Source: Oscillatoriales cyanobacterium SM2_2_1 (GTDB taxonomy: Bacteria; Cyanobacteriota; Cyanobacteriia; Pseudanabaenales; Pseudanabaenaceae). Taken from it: DNA of 50,039 bases. The notes under the pieces are model-generated. The model had not been told where the DNA came from, did no database searches, and worked only from the letters and a program-made list of their open reading frames with translations. Positions 47,282 to 50,039 of the stretch are shown here, piece after piece (within the stretch, counting starts at the first letter, position 1; each line of letters begins with the position of its first letter). Location: positions 1-50,039 of the forward strand of contig JAAUUH010000009.1 in NCBI GenBank assembly GCA_012031145.1, written 5' to 3'. A program made the position numbers and the translations under genes.

Positions 47282-49154
47282 ATGTTCAGCCGTTCCTTGA
47301 TTTCTCTTTGCCTTTTTCCCTGCCTGTGGCACGGGGGAGCGGCCATGGCACAAATTTTCGACCCCATCCCTAGTCAAGAAACCCGATCGCCCGAAATCTC
47401 CACCAATCAACCAATTCACACCCTAGAGTTGATTGCCATGCGCCAAGAACTTCAGGATTTGATTGGTCGGGTAGAAAACGCCCTCACCACGGCCAAAATC
47501 CGGCAGGGGCAACGGGATCCTCTGCAACTGCCAGCGATCGCCAAGGCCAGGACTGTACTGAAGCAATTACCCCAGTGGGTTGCCACTCGCCAGTACGCCA
47601 CAGCTCGGCAACAGTGGGAGCAGACCCGGCAAAACCTGTGGCGGGACTACCCGCCGGAGGCCTTTGTGCCCGTATCTGAGGTGCGGGCCATTTGGTTAGA
47701 TCGGGGCACAATCGTGGCGGCTGGCTCCGAGGAACGGCTGGCGGTAGTTTTTGATCGCCTTCAAGCCGCGGGGGTCAACACCGTATTTTTAGAAGTGGTC
47801 AACGCTGGTTACCCCATTTATCCCAGCCGTATTGCCCCGGAACAGAACCCCTTAATTCGGCGAGATTGGGATCCCTTAGCTTCGGCCGTGCGGTTGGCCC
47901 GGGCTCGGCGGATGGAACTTCACGCCTGGGTTTGGGTGTTTTCGGTAGGCAACCGCCGCCACAACACCCTAGTGGGTAAGCCCGCCAACTATCCCGGCCC
48001 GGTGCTGGAGCGCTATCCCCGGTGGGCCAATCGCGATCAGAGCGGTAACATCTTCGCCCCCGAGGGCAAAACCTTCCTTGATCCTTCCAACCCGGAGGTG
48101 CAAAACTACCTTCTCAGTCTGTACCGCGAGATCATCACCCAATACGATGTCGATGGCATCCATTTGGACTATATCCGCCAACCCCGCCACGAACGGGGCA
48201 TTACCCTCGGCTACGGCACTGCGGCGCGGGCCCAATTTGCCCAAAAAACTGGTGTTGACCCGTTGGAACTGACTGAATCCGATCGCTCTCTGTGGTGGAT
48301 GTGGACGGAGTTTCGCACCCGGGCGATCGACGAGTTTGTGGCCACAACCGCTAAACAACTGCGCCAACTGCGCCCCCAACTGACGATTTCGGCGGCGGTG
48401 TTCCCCTGGCGCTATAACGAACGCATCCAGCGCTTGCAGCAAAACTGGGAATCCTGGGTCAGTCGGGGGGGATATTGACCTGCTGATGCCCATGACCTAT
48501 GTGCCCAACACCAATCGCTTTGTCCGCCAAGAGGTGCAGCCAATTGTTGAGGCGATCGCCGAATCCCCTGTGTTGCTATTACCCGGTGTGATGTTGCGGG
48601 GGCTGCCCGATATGGAAGTGGTCGATCAACTCCAAGCCGTCAGGGATCTGCCCTCCGGTGGCTATGCCCTGTTTGCCTCCGAGCACTTCCGCCCGAGCTT
48701 TGGCAAGCTTTTGCAACAGGCTCCCATCCCCGATGAAGCCCGCGTGCTGCCCCACCGCCGCCCGTTTCGGGTGGCCTACCTGCGCTTTAGTGACCTGCGT
48801 AAGGAGTGGCAAACCCTCATGGATGGCGATCGCCTTTGGATTCGCGGAGAGAACCGAGTTCAATGGGAGCAACAATCCCAGTCCCTCTACCGCTCCCTGG
48901 ATTTGGTTTCGCGACAGCCCAACCTAGCCAATATTGGCCAAGCCCGAAAGAACCTTAGTGCCATGGCCGAAAACTTACCCCAGTGGATGCGCCTAGAGGG
49001 GATTGAACGTCCCTATCGTCTTGCCACTTGGCGAAATCGCCTGGAATCGATTGAAGCGCTGCTGCGGTATGGAGAACCTAGGCTAGGCAAAATAAACGCC
49101 AACCTGTCTGCCAATCAGCCCAAGCAGGGAACGGTTGCCCCTAAGGACGAATAG
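47282..49154 (+). CDS. Family 10-like glycoside hydrolase (DUF187/GHL10), exported; frameshifted
   Basis: An extracytoplasmic glycosidase-like protein, about 624 residues if repaired. The signal peptide MFSRSLISLCLFPCLWHGGA ends near AMA/QIFD. The barrel has VRAIWLDRGTIVAAG, NTVFLEVVNAGYPIYPS, LHAWVWVFSVGN and the acidic motif VDGIHLDYIRQPRHERG. The frame breaks at the G7 run 48465-48471; removing one G gives SRGDIDLLMPMTYVPNT and the rest of the domain. Such proteins are common in cyanobacteria but their substrate is not known. The ATG at 47282 begins the signal peptide; the longer GTG form is rejected. Confidence 0.85.
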
Positions 49155-49294
49155 GCGATCGCCACGCAGCAATGAATATTCACTATTCTTTAATGATTTC
49201 TTGATATTTCGAGGAATATTATGGTTGGCAAAGCCTGATTCGCCAAGGCAATCGGCAGTAGATCTTGCCAGTCAACCCTGCCCACACCCCCCCT

Positions 49295-50039
49295 GTGAAG
49301 TTTCTTGGATCGCGCTTTTTACCCCCTGAGTTGTTAGCCATGCTGCTGTTGGTTGCCGCCCTTGGCACCGCCGCGACAGTCACCTACGGCTCTGACCAAA
49401 ACACCCGGCGAATTGAGCAAACCTACCGCCAGTTTCTCCGCACCCGTCGCACCCTGGCTGCTGTGCGGCGCGTCCTTTCCCTAACCAAAGATGTGCAGAC
49501 GGGAAAGCGAGGATTTTTACTCACCGGAAAAGAGGGCTACCTCATGCCCTACTACGACGGACTGCAAGCCCTGCGAAAACAGTCTGAGGTGGTGCAAGAG
49601 CGACTGGCCGAGCATCCCGATCTGTTATCGCGCTTTATGCGAATTAAGCAGCTCATTGCCGATAAAGTTGAACTTGTCCAAGAAACCATCCAACTCAAAC
49701 GGGATCGGAACTTTGACGTTGCCCTGCAATTGGCATCGAGCGATCGCAGTAAAGACCTGATGCGTGAAGTCCGCGTCGTCAGTGCCCAGATTGACTTTGA
49801 GCTAGAGCAGAAAACCTTGACCCTCAACGACGCCGCCCAGGAACAGAACCGGTTGGCGCGGCAGATTAACCTCCTTGGCGGTGTTACCACCATGGTGCTG
49901 GGTGTGGCCATTACTGCTATCCTATGGCTGAAAATCGGCAGCTTTACATCCGGGAAGCGTCCCTCAGCCAGAGCAACCAGCGCCTGGCTGCCAGCCAAAA
50001 AGCAAGCCAAGATCTGTTTTATCTCACTGCCCACGAACT
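49295..50039 (+). CDS. CHASE3-domain sensor histidine kinase, N-terminal part (frameshifted; runs off the window)
   Basis: A membrane sensor kinase. The first 210 residues hold a membrane segment (LLAMLLLVAALGTAATVTY), a CHASE3-type helical sensor domain (KDVQTGKRGFLLTGKEGYLM, typical of the family) and a second membrane segment (LLGGVTTMVLGVAITAILW). A frame change near 49925-49928 is needed: one more G gives LWAENRQLYIREASLSQSNQ, which leads into DLFYLTAHEL, the start of the phosphoacceptor histidine box. The start GTG at 49295 is the best in-frame start. The rest lies beyond the window. Confidence 0.75.
   Translation, partial: MKFLGSRFLPPELLAMLLLVAALGTAATVTYGSDQNTRRIEQTYRQFLRTRRTLAAVRRVLSLTKDVQTGKRGFLLTGKEGYLMPYYDGLQALRKQSEVVQERLAEHPDLLSRFMRIKQLIADKVELVQETIQLKRDRNFDVALQLASSDRSKDLMREVRVVSAQIDFELEQKTLTLNDAAQEQNRLARQINLLGGVTTMVLGVAITAILWLKIGSFTSGKRPSARATSAWLPAKKQAKICFISLPTN

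Noticed and set aside
49135-49329. Short plus-strand frame before the CHASE3 kinase
   Set aside because: It has no protein-like pattern and overlaps the kinase start at 49295, which continues in a different frame with a clear membrane segment.

Overview
The window is a stretch of ordinary chromosome from a phycobilisome-bearing cyanobacterium. It carries psaA-psaB, the allophycocyanin-like core subunit ApcF, the Tab2 family, two Tic20-family proteins, a RbcR-type LysR regulator, a CruA/CruP-type flavoprotein and several cyanobacterial DUF families. The HIP1 octamer GCGATCGC recurs throughout (for example at 312 and 979), which is typical of many cyanobacteria. I cannot name the species. The PsaA loop structure resembles plastid PsaA, but that comparison is from memory and only suggestive.

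Layout. 1-4173: end of shikimate kinase, a small membrane protein, YggT, fabI, a Crp-family regulator, a DUF1830 protein and an MBOAT acyltransferase. 4266-6340: a hairpin repeat and an exported beta-barrel-like protein. 6519-12529: grpE, dnaK, accD, an antisense-overlapping nagA, gatB. 12529-14653: two small unknown proteins translationally coupled to gatB and to a CruP-like flavoprotein. 15285-16927: rpmI, rplT, ilvC on the minus strand. 17106-21761: Tab2, a small helical protein, rsmI, two tandem Tic20 proteins, leuA. 22132-25208: a D-2-hydroxyacid dehydrogenase, a metallo-hydrolase, ruvA and a coiled-coil protein. 25530-28732: a low-molecular-weight phosphatase, DUF2288, a membrane protein pair of unknown role, an EVE protein and rpsF. 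28892-33770: LD-carboxypeptidase, leucine-rich-repeat protein, Yip1-like protein, DUF6464, sodB and an ABC ATPase. 33899-37447: a PilH-like response regulator, a 950-base gene-poor gap, and two pstS genes in tandem. 37929-42598: psaA, psaB, a strong terminator and tRNA-Pro(UGG). 42989-50039: apcF, a FIST protein, rbcR, a roadblock-like protein, a DUF2993 protein, a GH10-like hydrolase and the start of a CHASE3 sensor kinase.

A striking technical feature is the number of single-base frameshifts (about ten), most of them in short homopolymers and several in genes that should be essential (aroK, ilvC). These look like sequencing or assembly errors, so I annotate the affected genes as single CDSs across the shift.

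I see no transposase, prophage, CRISPR array or defence island. The most notable non-genic signal is a family of three related hairpin elements, each placed between the 3' ends of convergent genes, with the core of one copy inverted relative to its flank. The most notable gene arrangement is the gatB-orf-orf-cruP series joined by overlapping stop and start codons.
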